Part shown: positions 45,396 to 55,179 of the stretch, piece by piece
How the letters are laid out: each line of letters opens with the position of its first letter
Numbering within the stretch: position 1 is the first letter of the stretch
Source of the DNA: Schaalia odontolytica
Lineage (GTDB): Bacteria > Actinomycetota > Actinomycetes > Actinomycetales > Actinomycetaceae
DNA: 64,000 bases
Direction: 5' to 3'
NCBI RefSeq assembly: GCF_024584435.1
Contig: NZ_CP102197.1
Coordinates: 1,612,001-1,676,000, forward strand
Program-made: the position numbers and the translations under genes
The notes under the pieces: model-generated
Databases searched by the model: none
What the model saw: the letters and a program-made list of their open reading frames with translations, nothing else
Told to the model about the DNA's origin: nothing

Positions 45396-46961
45396 CTACT
45401 TCTCGTCCTCGGGGGCGATCTCCTCCAGGCCCACCAGGAAGCCGTCCTCGTCGATGACGTTGCCTCCCACGAGTGTGGCGATCATTCCGGCGGCCTTCTC
45501 CACGTCCTGCGTGGAGCGCAGCCGCTCCAGGCGCGCGGTGCGGCTCAGCGCACCCGCCCCCGGGGTCGGCGCGGCTCCCGGAAGCCACCTGACCTGGTAC
45601 TCAATGATCGCTCCGGCGGTCCAGGGCTCCCAACGCAGAACACGCGGGGGCGTGGGCACCGTGTGGACCTCGATCATCATGTCCGACCTGTGTCCGATCG
45701 GGCTCACGAGCGCATAGCCGTCGACGACCTGCGGCTTGTCCGCCTGCGCCTCAAGCTCCTCGCGTGCCTTCGCGATCTTCGAGGCGATGTCCTCGCGCAC
45801 GGGCCCCAGCTCGGCCTTGATCTTCTCGATCTGGGCGGCCTGAGCCGGGCTCAGGGGCGCCGGCTTGGAGGCCTGCGGGCTGATGTCTCGCGCGTCCTTC
45901 ATGTCGGCGAAACCGGCGCGCTCACGCATTGCGTCGAGCAGGTCCTCGGGAGCGATCCATCGCGGCGAATAGACCGTCAGGTTCACGGCGGAGTCCGCGT
46001 CGGGTACCATCACGTAGCCGCTGCCCGCGATCCTCATTCCCCCGGCGAGGCGCCGCGCCATGCGGTGCAGCGCCTCGAGCACCCGGTACTCCAGGCCGGT
46101 GGGGACGCCGTCGGGGAAGGCCTTGGCCCATTCGCCCATGACGGCGCTGCCCGCCTGCCGGGCGCGCGCGACCGGGCAGCGCAGGATCCACGCATTCGTC
46201 AACGAGGCCGGGGTCCCCAGGGCGGATCGGGTCGGCTGGTCGAGCGTCCACGGCCCCTCAAGCTCGGCGTCGGAGGACAGGCGCAGGCGGCCAGGAGCGA
46301 TCCACCCGGACTCGTCCCACATGGAGATAGCCAGAGCCTCGAGCTCCGCGGGATCGACCGCGTCGGACACGAGGAAGAGGTGGTGTTCGCGTGCCTCCTG
46401 AGCGTCGATCACGCCCGCGGGTTCGCTCACCTCGATGGCTGCGGCGATGGGGGGCGCAGCCTCGGCGCTCGTGATCTCTCCGTCCGCGGCCACCTGGAAC
46501 GCGGCGTCCGAGGCGGTGAGGGACGTGAGGGACACGTTGGTTTGCGTGAGCGGGCTGGCCCCCGACGAGGTCTGCGGGTGCGGGTCGGCGAAGGTGCGGG
46601 GCGCGGTGGCCATGCGTTCCCTCAGGGAGCGTCTCTGGGGCGAGTGTTCCGCGGTCTCACCGTGGTTCGTAACCGTCTCGGCGCTCGAGGTCATGCCCGG
46701 GAGGGTGACCCCCTTGATGATGCCTGTGCGCGCAGTCGGTGGGGCAACCGGTGGCATGCCCGCAGGCGCGGAGGCCCCCATGGAGGGCACGCCCAGGAGC
46801 GGCGTCGGTGCGGGCGGTTCGGCCAGGGTGGTCGCCGTCTCTGGGGCGGGCGGGTAGCTTATCTCGCGGGCCTCGCGGGCCTCGCGGGCAGCTCGGGCTT
46901 CGCGCTCGGCGCGCATGCGTTCTCGCCTCGACGGAGGCGGAGGGGGAAGAGACACCATCAT
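45396..46961 (-). CDS. Hypothetical protein with Arg-rich start and low-complexity N-terminal half
   Basis: 521 residues. Begins MMVSLPPPPPSRRER followed by an Ala/Arg/Glu coiled stretch, then a long Pro/Ala/Thr-rich region to about residue 190. The folded C-terminal half includes WDESGWIAPGRLRL, a coiled-coil candidate around AAQIEKIKAELGPVREDI, and YALVSPIGHRSDMMIEV. No known family recognised by eye. It starts one base after dcd stops, so it is likely co-translated with dcd. Confidence 0.7.
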   Translation of the reverse strand: MMVSLPPPPPSRRERMRAEREARAAREAREAREISYPPAPETATTLAEPPAPTPLLGVPSMGASAPAGMPPVAPPTARTGIIKGVTLPGMTSSAETVTNHGETAEHSPQRRSLRERMATAPRTFADPHPQTSSGASPLTQTNVSLTSLTASDAAFQVAADGEITSAEAAPPIAAAIEVSEPAGVIDAQEAREHHLFLVSDAVDPAELEALAISMWDESGWIAPGRLRLSSDAELEGPWTLDQPTRSALGTPASLTNAWILRCPVARARQAGSAVMGEWAKAFPDGVPTGLEYRVLEALHRMARRLAGGMRIAGSGYVMVPDADSAVNLTVYSPRWIAPEDLLDAMRERAGFADMKDARDISPQASKPAPLSPAQAAQIEKIKAELGPVREDIASKIAKAREELEAQADKPQVVDGYALVSPIGHRSDMMIEVHTVPTPPRVLRWEPWTAGAIIEYQVRWLPGAAPTPGAGALSRTARLERLRSTQDVEKAAGMIATLVGGNVIDEDGFLVGLEEIAPEDEK

Positions 46962-46962
46962 G

Positions 46963-47544
46963 TCACCGTTCGATGCGAGTGCGCGTGAAACGTTCGTGGG
47001 TCCGCGAGGGCGTGGGTCCGCGCTGCCCCTGGTAGTGGGAACCCAACCCCTGGGATCCGTAGGGATGGAGCGCGGGGGAGGACAGGTCGAAGAAGCACAG
47101 CTGTCCGATCTTCATGCCCGGGTAGAGAAGAATCGGCATCGTCGCCGTGTTCGACAGCTCGAGGGTCACGTGCCCGGAGAAGCCGGGGTCGATGAAGCCC
47201 GCCGTCGAGTGGGTGAGCAGACCGAGGCGCCCCAGCGAGGACTTGCCCTCCAGGCGGGCGGCGATGTCGTCGCCCAGGGTGACCAACTCGTAGGTGGCGC
47301 CGAGGACAAACTCCCCGGGATGCAGGACGAAGGGTTGATCGGGGTCCACCTCGACCAGGTGGGTCAGGTCGGATTGGTCTGCCGCGGGGTCGATCACCGA
47401 GTACCTGTGGTTGTCGAACAGGCGAAACAGGCGATCGAGCCTCACATCAATGCTGGCCGGCTGAACGAGGTCGCGATCCAGGGGATCAAGCTGAATACGT
47501 CCAGCATCCAGGGAGGCGTTGATGTCGCGGTCACTGAGCAGCAT
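46963..47544 (-). CDS. dcd: dCTP deaminase (probably dUMP-forming)
   Basis: 193 residues. Motifs: [20 protein letters not shown] (substrate binding with the HSTAGF loop) and [12 protein letters not shown]. Actinobacterial Dcd enzymes of this length are usually bifunctional (dCTP to dUMP), but which activity applies cannot be read directly. Provides dUMP for thymidylate. First gene of a two-gene unit with the 521-residue hypothetical. Confidence 0.95.
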   Translation of the reverse strand: MLLSDRDINASLDAGRIQLDPLDRDLVQPASIDVRLDRLFRLFDNHRYSVIDPAADQSDLTHLVEVDPDQPFVLHPGEFVLGATYELVTLGDDIAARLEGKSSLGRLGLLTHSTAGFIDPGFSGHVTLELSNTATMPILLYPGMKIGQLCFFDLSSPALHPYGSQGLGSHYQGQRGPTPSRTHERFTRTRIER

Positions 47545-47589
47545 GACTTGATTGTCGCATACTCAGCGCCGCGACAACAGCCCCAGGGT

Positions 47590-48249
47590 TCACTCCAGCG
47601 GGCGACCCTGCGCGTCGTACGCGTAGGAGCCGGAACGCATGAGAATCAGGATGAACTCGATGAAGGCCCAGACGGCGGAGACGATCGCGCCGATGAAGGT
47701 CAGCGTGAGAACCAGCTGGATGATGCCTCGCGTCGTGTAGCCCAAGTAGAAGTTGTGAATGCCGAGGGTCCCCAGGAAGAACGCCAGGAGCACGGCGATG
47801 ATCCACTGTTTGGGCGGGCCCGCGTAGGCCTGGCCGTAGCTCGCCTGGGCTCCGTAGGCCGCCTGGTCGTAGCCGGGCTGGCCGTAGCTCGCCTGGGCTC
47901 CGTAGGCCGCCTGGTCGTAGCCGGGCTGGCCGTAGCCCGCCTGGGCTCCGTAGGCCGCCTGGTCGTAACCCGCCTGTGCTCCGTTGGCGTCACCGGCCGA
48001 CGCCGAGTCGTAGGCAGTTCCGTAGGTGGTCGTGCCCGGAGTGGCCATGGACTCATCGAAGTCGGGGGCCGAGGCCTGGGGGAAGCTCGGCGCGTCAGGG
48101 CCAGGAACCTGAGGAGCGGGGATGTCGGCCGTCGCGTTGTTCGCAGGCATGCCAGGGGCAGCGGAAGCACCCGGGGTTGCCTCGGAGGCAGCGGCCTTCG
48201 TGGGATCCTCCGAGAAGGAGGGGGTGACCTGCGGATCGGGCGTCGTCAT
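47590..48249 (-). CDS. TM2-domain protein with a Tyr/Gly/Gln repeat region
   Basis: 219 residues from the ATG at 48249 (GAAAGG upstream). N-terminal half is disordered, then repeats of GYGQPGYDQAAYGAQA (about three). The C-terminal TM2 domain has two transmembrane helices and the LGIHNFYLGYTTRGIIQ motif. Membrane protein of unknown role; the repeats may vary in number between strains. Confidence 0.85.
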   Translation of the reverse strand: MTTPDPQVTPSFSEDPTKAAASEATPGASAAPGMPANNATADIPAPQVPGPDAPSFPQASAPDFDESMATPGTTTYGTAYDSASAGDANGAQAGYDQAAYGAQAGYGQPGYDQAAYGAQASYGQPGYDQAAYGAQASYGQAYAGPPKQWIIAVLLAFFLGTLGIHNFYLGYTTRGIIQLVLTLTFIGAIVSAVWAFIEFILILMRSGSYAYDAQGRPLE

Positions 48250-48486
48250 GAATGAAGCCTTTCGGTAGTCGGTGGGCCCGGCGGGGCCATACTCGTACAG
48301 CCTAGCGCGCCTGGCCAGGCTCGGGGTAGAGGCGTCCACCCCGAGAAATCCCTGATTGGCCCGGCACCCTGTCGGCGCTCGGCGATACTCCCCGCCATCA
48401 CCGCCACAATGCCCCGCGTGCCCCGTTGGGCGTATCCGCCGGTGGGGCGAGAAGCGCAGGTGGGTATCAAAAATACAAAAGATACA

Positions 48487-48520
48487 GGTGTGGGGTCCGG
48501 CAGCTGCCGGACCCCACACC
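48487..48520 (-). terminator. Terminator after the smaller TM2 gene
   Basis: A perfect 34-base palindrome (arm GGTGTGGGGTCCGGCAG), followed on the minus strand by a T-rich run (TCTTTTGTATTTTT). It lies 45 bases beyond the stop of the 109-residue TM2 gene. Confidence 0.9.
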
Positions 48521-48564
48521 GAACGTCTCATCGCGCGACGCCCTGGGCGTGCGCGAGCAGTGGC

Positions 48565-48894
48565 TCAGACGGTCGGAACGCCGTTGGCGTCCTTCTCGTA
48601 GATCCACTTGCCCATGAAGGTCATGATGGCGCACGCGAGGGCGACGAGGCCAACCACGAAGACCAGCAGGGAGCCGATGCCGACGAGGATGCCGCTCTCC
48701 ATGGCACCACCGACCGCGAAGATGACGTAGCTGAGAATCATAGCGGCGACGCGGATCGCGCCGATCTTCATGTGACCGAGGTAGAAGTCACCGGCGGCGA
48801 TGCCGCCGAGGAAGAAGTTAAGCAGGCCAGCAACCATGCGGGACTTACCCTGGCCGGCGGGCTGGTTGAAAACGGGCTGCTGAGGAGCGGACAT
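48565..48894 (-). CDS. Small TM2-domain membrane protein
   Basis: 109 residues; ATG at 48894 with AGGAGA upstream. FFLGGIAAGDFYLGHMKIGAIR is the TM2 signature region, followed by two more hydrophobic stretches. Resembles the neighbouring TM2 protein in its core but lacks the repeats. Separated from it by a strong terminator, so independently transcribed. Confidence 0.82.
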   Translation of the reverse strand: MSAPQQPVFNQPAGQGKSRMVAGLLNFFLGGIAAGDFYLGHMKIGAIRVAAMILSYVIFAVGGAMESGILVGIGSLLVFVVGLVALACAIMTFMGKWIYEKDANGVPTV

Positions 48895-49066
48895 GTTGTC
48901 TCCTGTGTGTTGATGGGCCCCGAGGCGGGGCAAGCTGTATCTGAAGGCATGGTCAGACTATATGAACGATCAAGATTTGTACAACATCCGACTTGCATTA
49001 TGTCTCACATCACAGATTGGGCCTCATGGGGCGCCCCGCGTGTCCCGCCTTCCATACACTGACTGA

Positions 49067-49990
49067 GTGTTCACAAAACCGACGATCGACGCCTCGCAGG
49101 CCCTCCTCCACGACCTGCCCCGCTGGTTCGCCACACACAGGCGCGACCTGCCCATGCGCAGGGACGACGTCTCCGACTGGGGCACCCTTGTCTTCGAGAT
49201 CATGAGCCAGCAAACTCCGATCACGCGCGTTCAGCCGATCTGGATCGAGTGGATGCAACGCTGGCCGACGCCCGCTGATCTCGCCCGCGCCTCGTCGGCG
49301 GACATCATCGTCGCGTGGGCAAACCTCGGATACCCCTCGCGCGCCCTGCGCCTCAAGTCCTGCGCGGCCACGATCGTCGCCAAACACGGCGGCGAGGTCC
49401 CCCTGACCATGAAGGAGCTCACCCTCCTTCCCGGCGTGGGCACCTACACGGCCAGCGCGCTCCTCGCTTTTCGTCACGGGGTCAGGATCCCCGTCCTCGA
49501 CACGAACGTCCGCCGAGTGCTGGTCAGGTTTCTTGACGGTCGAGAGTTCCCACCCCACGCCACACCCTCCAAGAGGGAGACGACGCGGGCCGACGAGCTC
49601 CTCCCAGCAGACGGGCACCAGGCGGCGGACGTGAGCCTGGCGCTCATGGAGTTCGGCGCCCTCGTGTGCACGCAGCTCACCCCCTCATGCGACGACTGCC
49701 TCCTACGCCCGACGTGCGCCTGGGCGCGGGCCGGTTTCCCCAGGGAGCACAAGCGCCCCACGCCTCAGCCCTACGCAGGGACGGACCGGCAGGCGCGCGG
49801 ACGGATCATGAAGGCCCTGCGCACCGCACACTTCGAGGGGAAGACAGGCCTGACCAAGCGGCGGGTCCTCGACGCCGCTCGCATCGAGGGAGGCGACCGC
49901 TACCAGCCAGCACGCGTCTATCGGGCGCTCATCAGGGACGGCATGATCGTCTACGACGAGGAACTCAAGCGCGTCACCCTTCCCCGCTGA
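49067..49990 (+). CDS. mutY: A/G-specific adenine glycosylase
   Basis: Removes adenine paired with 8-oxoG. 307 residues, GTG start. Helix-hairpin-helix LLPGVGTYTASALLAF with catalytic Asp in PVLDTNVRRVLVR; the catalytic-region SQQTPITRV is present. The 4Fe-4S cysteines follow C-x6-C-x2-C-x5-C. Shorter than E. coli MutY because the C-terminal Nudix-like 8-oxoG recognition domain is largely replaced by a winged-helix-like end, as in many actinobacteria. Confidence 0.92.
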   Translation: MFTKPTIDASQALLHDLPRWFATHRRDLPMRRDDVSDWGTLVFEIMSQQTPITRVQPIWIEWMQRWPTPADLARASSADIIVAWANLGYPSRALRLKSCAATIVAKHGGEVPLTMKELTLLPGVGTYTASALLAFRHGVRIPVLDTNVRRVLVRFLDGREFPPHATPSKRETTRADELLPADGHQAADVSLALMEFGALVCTQLTPSCDDCLLRPTCAWARAGFPREHKRPTPQPYAGTDRQARGRIMKALRTAHFEGKTGLTKRRVLDAARIEGGDRYQPARVYRALIRDGMIVYDEELKRVTLPR

Positions 49991-50085
49991 CCGTCACGCG
50001 CCCCGTGGCTCTCCCCGCGGCGCGAGGAACTCCACTGCCCTCGCGCGTCAAAGGATCGGCCGCGAGGCCCTGCGCGGCCGCGCTT

Positions 50086-51426
50086 TCAGTACCTGATCGC
50101 GTCAATCGGCTTGATACGCACCGCCGCGAACGCGGGGATGATGCCGCACAGGGCACCAATGCTCGACGAGATGGCGACGCCAGCCACCGCGGCCGCGACC
50201 GGAAAAGCGGGGGTCTCGCTGAGGGTGATCCCGAGCGTCTCGAGCGGCAAGAAGCGCACGACCACCACCGCGATCCCGACGCCGACGACACCGGCGGCGA
50301 AGGTGGCGACCACGGACTCCATGAAGACGGAGAAGAACACTCGTCTGCCCGAGGCCCCCACTGCCCGGCGGATCCCAATCTCGCGCACACGCTGACGCAC
50401 GGTCACGATCGCGACGTTGAGCAAGCCGAGCGCCCCCAGGAAGATGATGATTCCGCCGATGACCATGATGACGGTCGAGATCATGCCCAGCTGCTCCTCC
50501 CCCACGTCCTGGTGCTCGCCGCCCGAGACGCCGACCCGCCACCCCTCACCCAGGATCGCCGCCAGGGCGCGGGGCAGGACCTCCCGGGCCTCCTCCGCCT
50601 GGCTCTCTCCCACCCAGGCGATCATCGTCGGGGAACTCATCTGCGGGAAGGCCAAGCGCGCGGCATCGTAGTGGGCGAACACGGTCGGCATGTCGTAGCG
50701 GCTCGTTGCCTTGGCGACGCCCACCACCCGCATGGCCACCCCATCGCCCGTATGCAGGACGATCGGAACCTGGTCGATGGGGGCACGGCCCAGCTGGTTC
50801 CACAGGGGCTCGGAGATCACGACGGGGGTGAGCCTCTGGTCGGCGTCACCGGGCTGTACCCAGCGCCCAGCCACCAGGCGGGTTCGGAAGATCACCGCGT
50901 ACGAGGGGTCAACCCCCTGGAAGGTCACGTCACTGACCATGTCCGCGATCCCGGACAACGGATAGCCGCGGTAGCGACCCGAAGACCTGGCCTGGCGGAC
51001 CTCGACGATCTCGCCGCTGCCGACGGAGGAACGAGACCAGTAGCGAATGTCGGTTCGCGAGGCCAGGGTCGCCATGGCCTCGCCGACCGGATCGGCGTCG
51101 TTGAGGGGCTTCGCGCCGGACACATCCCCTCGGCCCGCTCCGCCCGCGGCCTCGGAGGCGTCCCGAGCGTCCTCCCGCCCGCGCTCGCCATCCTGACCCG
51201 AGGCGGAGTTGTCGGGAGACAGGCGCAGGGTGACGGATCGCCCCTCGTAGAGTTCGGCCAGCTCGCGCGAGGACTGCAGGACAAGGTCACCCAGAGCGAT
51301 GACGACCGTCATCGCGGCCACCGCAGCCACGACCCCGACGAGGGAGAGGACCACGCGGGCCTTCTGCACCTTGACCTCGCCCCACGCCTCAATGAGCGCG
51401 CCCAGAAGCTGAGTCGCAGCGTTCAT
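50086..51426 (-). CDS. MacB-like ABC transporter permease
   Basis: 446 residues: one N-terminal transmembrane helix, a large extracytoplasmic MacB_PCD domain, then three transmembrane helices of an FtsX domain ending in PAFAAVRIKPIDAIRY, the usual MacB/FtsX ending. Coupled to the upstream ATPase by a four-base overlap. Last gene of a tripartite efflux-like operon (adaptor, ATPase, permease). Confidence 0.92.
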   Translation of the reverse strand: MNAATQLLGALIEAWGEVKVQKARVVLSLVGVVAAVAAMTVVIALGDLVLQSSRELAELYEGRSVTLRLSPDNSASGQDGERGREDARDASEAAGGAGRGDVSGAKPLNDADPVGEAMATLASRTDIRYWSRSSVGSGEIVEVRQARSSGRYRGYPLSGIADMVSDVTFQGVDPSYAVIFRTRLVAGRWVQPGDADQRLTPVVISEPLWNQLGRAPIDQVPIVLHTGDGVAMRVVGVAKATSRYDMPTVFAHYDAARLAFPQMSSPTMIAWVGESQAEEAREVLPRALAAILGEGWRVGVSGGEHQDVGEEQLGMISTVIMVIGGIIIFLGALGLLNVAIVTVRQRVREIGIRRAVGASGRRVFFSVFMESVVATFAAGVVGVGIAVVVVRFLPLETLGITLSETPAFPVAAAVAGVAISSSIGALCGIIPAFAAVRIKPIDAIRY

Positions 51427-52223
51427 TCCGTGCCCCTTCCGTCGGCGGGCGGCGCCGGAGGGGGCGCAAGCACACCATCGTTCCCATCGGGCTCGGCCGT
51501 AGAAGGGCCCGCGTCGGCGCGTCCGAGGAGGGCGGCGGCGTCGGATACCTCGTGCAGGGTGCCGTCGTAGAGCTCGAAGGCCCGCGAGGCGCGGGAGGCC
51601 ACCGCCATGTCGTGGGTGATGACGATGAGGGCCGCCTCGGACTCTCGGGCGACCTCCTCCAGCAGGTTCATGACGGTCCCGCCCGTGTCCGGGTCCAGCG
51701 CCCCGGTGGGTTCGTCGGCGAGAATCACTCGCGGGCGGCGCACCAGCGCGCGAGCGATCGCAATGCGCTGCTGCTCGCCGCCGCTCATCTCCCCCGGGTA
51801 GGAATCCGCGCGCTCCGCCAGGCCAACCCGCTCAAGCATGTCCACGGCGATCGAACGCCTGCGCAACAGCTGGGGTCCGGACCCGTACAGGAGAGGCACT
51901 TCGACGTTCTCGACCGCCGTTCGAGCGGCAAAGATGTTGAATTGCTGGAACACGAAGCCAAAGTCCCGCCCGCGCAGGCGAGCGCGACGCCCCTCGCTCA
52001 GGCGCGTCGTGTCCACGCCGTTCAGCTCGTAGCATCCCGACGTGGGCGCGTCCAGGAGCCCGATGATATTGAGCATCGTCGACTTGCCCGTTCCGGAACG
52101 CCCGACAATCGAGATGTGCTCCCCCGCGTCGACGTCGAGGCTGACGCCCCGCAGGATGTGCAGGTCCTCGCCGTCGGGCAGGACCACCGTGCGGGTCACG
52201 TCCCGCAGGCGCACGAGGCTCAT
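51423..52223 (-). CDS. MacB/LolD-like ABC transporter ATPase
   Basis: 266 residues with intact motifs: Walker A GRSGTGKST, Q-loop FVFQQFNIF, signature MSGGEQQRIAIARAL, Walker B VILADEPTGALD, H-loop VITHD. Contrasts with the degenerate ABC-like protein at 36.9 kb. Overlaps both neighbours by four bases. Confidence 0.94.
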   Translation of the reverse strand: MSLVRLRDVTRTVVLPDGEDLHILRGVSLDVDAGEHISIVGRSGTGKSTMLNIIGLLDAPTSGCYELNGVDTTRLSEGRRARLRGRDFGFVFQQFNIFAARTAVENVEVPLLYGSGPQLLRRRSIAVDMLERVGLAERADSYPGEMSGGEQQRIAIARALVRRPRVILADEPTGALDPDTGGTVMNLLEEVARESEAALIVITHDMAVASRASRAFELYDGTLHEVSDAAALLGRADAGPSTAEPDGNDGVLAPPPAPPADGRGTE

Positions 52224-53275
52224 CTCGGGCCCATCCCGTCCTCGGCGCCCGTGCCGTAGGGACCCGCATCCCTGTCGGAACCGTCGACGCTCGCGTTGGG
52301 CGTGAACTCCAGGATCTCCTCGCCCTCGCTCAGGCCTTCCTTCACCTCAACCATCTTGCCGTCGGTGATTCCCAGGGTGACGGCCCTCTTCTCGGGGGCA
52401 GCGGGGTCCGAGGTCGGAATGTACACGGTGCCCGACTGGTAGCGCCCCTCAACCGCGGAGATCGGCACCGCGAGGACGCCACTGGCCGAGCCCGCCGTCA
52501 TCTGCAGGGTGACCTGAAGCCCGGCAAAGACCGTCTGGTCGGAGGGGATCGCGCAGCGCGCCTTCAGGTCCGTCGAGGAGGATCCGCCGTTTTCGCCGTT
52601 CGCCCCTCCCTTTGGGTCCTGAGCCTTCGCGGTCGCACTCACGAGCTTGACGCCCGTGCATTCGAAGGGGGCGGGACCGTTCTTGATGGTGACGGTCGCG
52701 GTTGACGGCGCATCCTGGAGGCGGTACATCTGATCGGCGCTGAGCGAGGCAACCGCGGAGAACGAGGCGGGGGCAACCGTCGCAACCGTGTCACCGATCG
52801 CAAACTGCTGCCCCATGAGGACACCCGTCGTCACCGTCCCGTCGCCGGGGGCGACAACGTTGTCGTACTTGTAGGTCGGCTCGGCGTTCTCCACGGTCAC
52901 GTTGCCGTCCTCGTCCGTGGTCTGCCTGGGCTCGCCGGGAATCTCCTTGCGTATCTGCACGATGGCATCCCCCTTGGACACCCGGTCTCCATCGTTGACG
53001 TAGACGCGCACGACGACGCCATCCAGCGTTGCCCGAGCGGCCAGGGACTCGTCGGCCTGAATCGTGCCGGTGACGCTCACGGTATTGGTGATGTCCGCGC
53101 GCCCGACCGGGATGGTCATCTGACCGAAGGAACCGCCCGGATCCATGCCGTCGCCGTCCCGGTCGGTGGCCGCCACAGGGAAGAACGCAAACTTCACCAG
53201 GGCGACCGCGATGACCACCCACGCGAGGACCTTAACGATATCGAGCACCTGGGCGATGCGGGTATGGCGGGCCAC
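52220..53275 (-). CDS. MacA-like periplasmic adaptor (HlyD family)
   Basis: 351 residues from the GTG at 53275 (GAGGAGA upstream); the longer open frame to 53857 is shadow. One N-terminal membrane anchor, then a split biotinyl-lipoyl domain (VVVRVYVNDGDRVSKGDAI) and beta-barrel segments, ending LSEGEEILEF. First gene of the operon. In Gram-positives such adaptors couple MacB-type pumps to export of peptides or antimicrobials. Confidence 0.88.
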   Translation of the reverse strand: MARHTRIAQVLDIVKVLAWVVIAVALVKFAFFPVAATDRDGDGMDPGGSFGQMTIPVGRADITNTVSVTGTIQADESLAARATLDGVVVRVYVNDGDRVSKGDAIVQIRKEIPGEPRQTTDEDGNVTVENAEPTYKYDNVVAPGDGTVTTGVLMGQQFAIGDTVATVAPASFSAVASLSADQMYRLQDAPSTATVTIKNGPAPFECTGVKLVSATAKAQDPKGGANGENGGSSSTDLKARCAIPSDQTVFAGLQVTLQMTAGSASGVLAVPISAVEGRYQSGTVYIPTSDPAAPEKRAVTLGITDGKMVEVKEGLSEGEEILEFTPNASVDGSDRDAGPYGTGAEDGMGPR

Positions 53276-53424
53276 GTGATTCTCCTCCGACGTCCACTGA
53301 TCGCCCAATTGTAGGGTCCGCGTCACATGACCAGCAAGGGGCTGCGCCGCGCGCGGGGAGAGCCCCCGCTGGGATTGTGCGCCCCCGGCTCCTACGATTG
53401 GGGGAAGCCCCGGGAAAGGACACC

Positions 53425-53964
53425 ATGCTTCGCCGAGCCACCCCCGCCGACGCCGACGCGCTATCCGAGCTCGCTCGGGAGTGCTTTCGCCAGACATTCG
53501 CGCACCTGTACGCCGCCGAGGACCTGGCCACGTTCCTGGACGAGGCCTACGCCCCGTCGGTCCTACGCTCCGAACTGAAGGAGCCCGATCGAGCGACGTG
53601 GCTCCTCTTTGCGGAGGAGCATGACGAGTCCGGCACCGCCGCTGCGCGCCCCATCGGCTACGTGAGCGCGCGGCCCGCACGCCTTCCCCACCCGGAGGTG
53701 GCGGCGGGCGACGGCGAAATCCAGCGCCTCTACGTCCTGAGGGAGTACCAGGGCGGTGGTCGGGGAACGCTCCTGCTGGAGACCGCCCTCGCGTGGCTCG
53801 AGCGACACGGGCCTCGAACCCTGTGGATCGGGGTGTGGAGCGAGAACCTGGGGGCACAGCGGCTCTACGAACGTCACGGGTTCGCGATCGTGGGCGAGTA
53901 CTCCTTCATGGTCGGATCACATGCCGACCGCGAATTCATCGCCCGCCGGGAGCGCGGGCGCTAG
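53425..53964 (+). CDS. GNAT-family N-acetyltransferase
   Basis: 179 residues, ATG with GAAAGGA upstream. Acetyl-CoA loop REYQGGGRGTLLL matches the Q/RxxGxG/A motif, preceded by EIQRLYVL; the later ENLGAQRLYERHGF is the usual GNAT end. Substrate unknown; the layout (SENLGAQRLYERHGF) is reminiscent of RimI-like or small-molecule acetyltransferases. Confidence 0.9.
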   Translation: MLRRATPADADALSELARECFRQTFAHLYAAEDLATFLDEAYAPSVLRSELKEPDRATWLLFAEEHDESGTAAARPIGYVSARPARLPHPEVAAGDGEIQRLYVLREYQGGGRGTLLLETALAWLERHGPRTLWIGVWSENLGAQRLYERHGFAIVGEYSFMVGSHADREFIARRERGR

Positions 53965-54031
53965 GTCGCGCGTCGATACGGGGACACAAGCCCGAGCTCA
54001 CCGGTGTGGAAGGCTGGCAGAACGCGGCGTA

Positions 54032-54070
54032 GCAGCGGGCCCCGAGGCGCATTGCCTCGGGGCCCGCTGC
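54032..54070. terminator. Strong terminator between converging GNAT and trxA genes
   Basis: GCAGCGGGCCCCGAGGC pairs perfectly with GCCTCGGGGCCCGCTGC around a short loop, nine bases from the trxA stop. Likely bidirectional. Confidence 0.9.
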
Positions 54071-54078
54071 GGCGATGA

Positions 54079-54444
54079 TCAGGACTGGTCAGACTCGGCG
54101 ATCTTCTTGCGCACCTCGTCCATGTCAAGGCCCTGAATCTGCGAGATCAGGTCTTCCAGGGCGGACAGGGGAAGCGCGCCCGACTGGCGGAACACCGCAA
54201 CGCCGTCGCGGAACGCCATGAGGGTGGGAATCGAGGTGATCTGCGCGGCCATCGCGAGCTGCTGCTGATCGTCGGTGTCGATCTTGCCGAAGACGACGTC
54301 CGGGTACTTCTCCGAGGCCTCTTCGAAGATGGGGCCGAACTGGCGGCACGGGCCGCACCAGGTCGCCCAGAAGTCGACCAGGACGATGCCGTCGCCGGAC
54401 ACGGTCTGCTCGAAGTTGTCCTGCGTGAGGGTCACGGTGGCCAT
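54079..54444 (-). CDS. trxA: Thioredoxin
   Basis: 121 residues with active site WATWCGPCRQF and the cis-Pro loop TSIPTLM. Cytoplasmic disulfide reductant. About 13 residues longer at the C-terminus than E. coli TrxA (acidic/helical end DMDEVRKKIAESDQS). Monocistronic, ATG with AAGGAGA upstream. Confidence 0.96.
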   Translation of the reverse strand: MATVTLTQDNFEQTVSGDGIVLVDFWATWCGPCRQFGPIFEEASEKYPDVVFGKIDTDDQQQLAMAAQITSIPTLMAFRDGVAVFRQSGALPLSALEDLISQIQGLDMDEVRKKIAESDQS

Positions 54445-54540
54445 GATTCTCCTTAAGTCGTCGGTGCTGGCCGACTGGTGGGGTTGGGGGCGGGTCGCCC
54501 CGCCGGTGAACTGTCTTAATCAACGGGCGCGGCCCGCCCG

Positions 54541-55179
54541 CTATTCCCCCGCGGGAAGGGAAGCGGAGGTGACGTGACGCACGCTGTCCTCGGAGGCTCC
54601 GAGGCCCCTGAGGATGAACGTCTCGACGAGCGCGAGAGCGGATTCCCGGCGCGCCGGGTCCCGCGGCAGGCGTTGCCCCTGCAGCGTTGCGTGGATGAGG
54701 TGAACCGCTCCGAGCGTGTTCTGCTGGGCGATGAGCCCGCGTTCCATCGCCTCGTCGAGGATTCCGATCAAGAGCTCGCCCACGACTCCGGCGTGGTCGT
54801 GCAGGTGTGAGGCGTTCTCTCGGGTCATCTGCTTACCCACCGCCATGCTGGTCTTCACGTGGTAGCGGCTGATCATCTGCAGGTGCGACCTGATGTAGAT
54901 GCGCAGGGACATCAGAGGATCGGGTTCGGCCTCGAGGCGCTCGGCGAGCACCCGGGTAAACTGCTCGGTCACGCGGCGCATGTAGGCCAGCAACAGCACC
55001 TCTTTGTCCGCGAAGTGATTGTAGACCGCCGTGCGCCCAACGCCCGCCCGCGCGGCGATCTCGCTCAGGGTGATCGACTCGAAGGATTGTTCACCCAGGA
55101 GGGAACCCAGCGCCTCGAACAGGCGCGCGCGGGTTAGCTCTCGGTGGGAGGCGAGGGACTCACCAATGATCTTCGGCAT
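54541..55179 (-). CDS. TetR-family transcriptional regulator
   Basis: 212 residues. HTH: LSEIAARAGVGRTAVYNHFADKE; the rest is the helical ligand domain. Its start lies 20 bases inside the end of the Nudix gene, suggesting co-transcription. Target unknown; the MacAB-like operon nearby is a candidate only by proximity. Confidence 0.9.
   Translation of the reverse strand: MPKIIGESLASHRELTRARLFEALGSLLGEQSFESITLSEIAARAGVGRTAVYNHFADKEVLLLAYMRRVTEQFTRVLAERLEAEPDPLMSLRIYIRSHLQMISRYHVKTSMAVGKQMTRENASHLHDHAGVVGELLIGILDEAMERGLIAQQNTLGAVHLIHATLQGQRLPRDPARRESALALVETFILRGLGASEDSVRHVTSASLPAGE

Noticed and set aside
48487..48520. The 34-base perfect palindrome considered as an operator
   Set aside because: Its position after a stop codon and the T-rich run following it on the minus strand fit a terminator.
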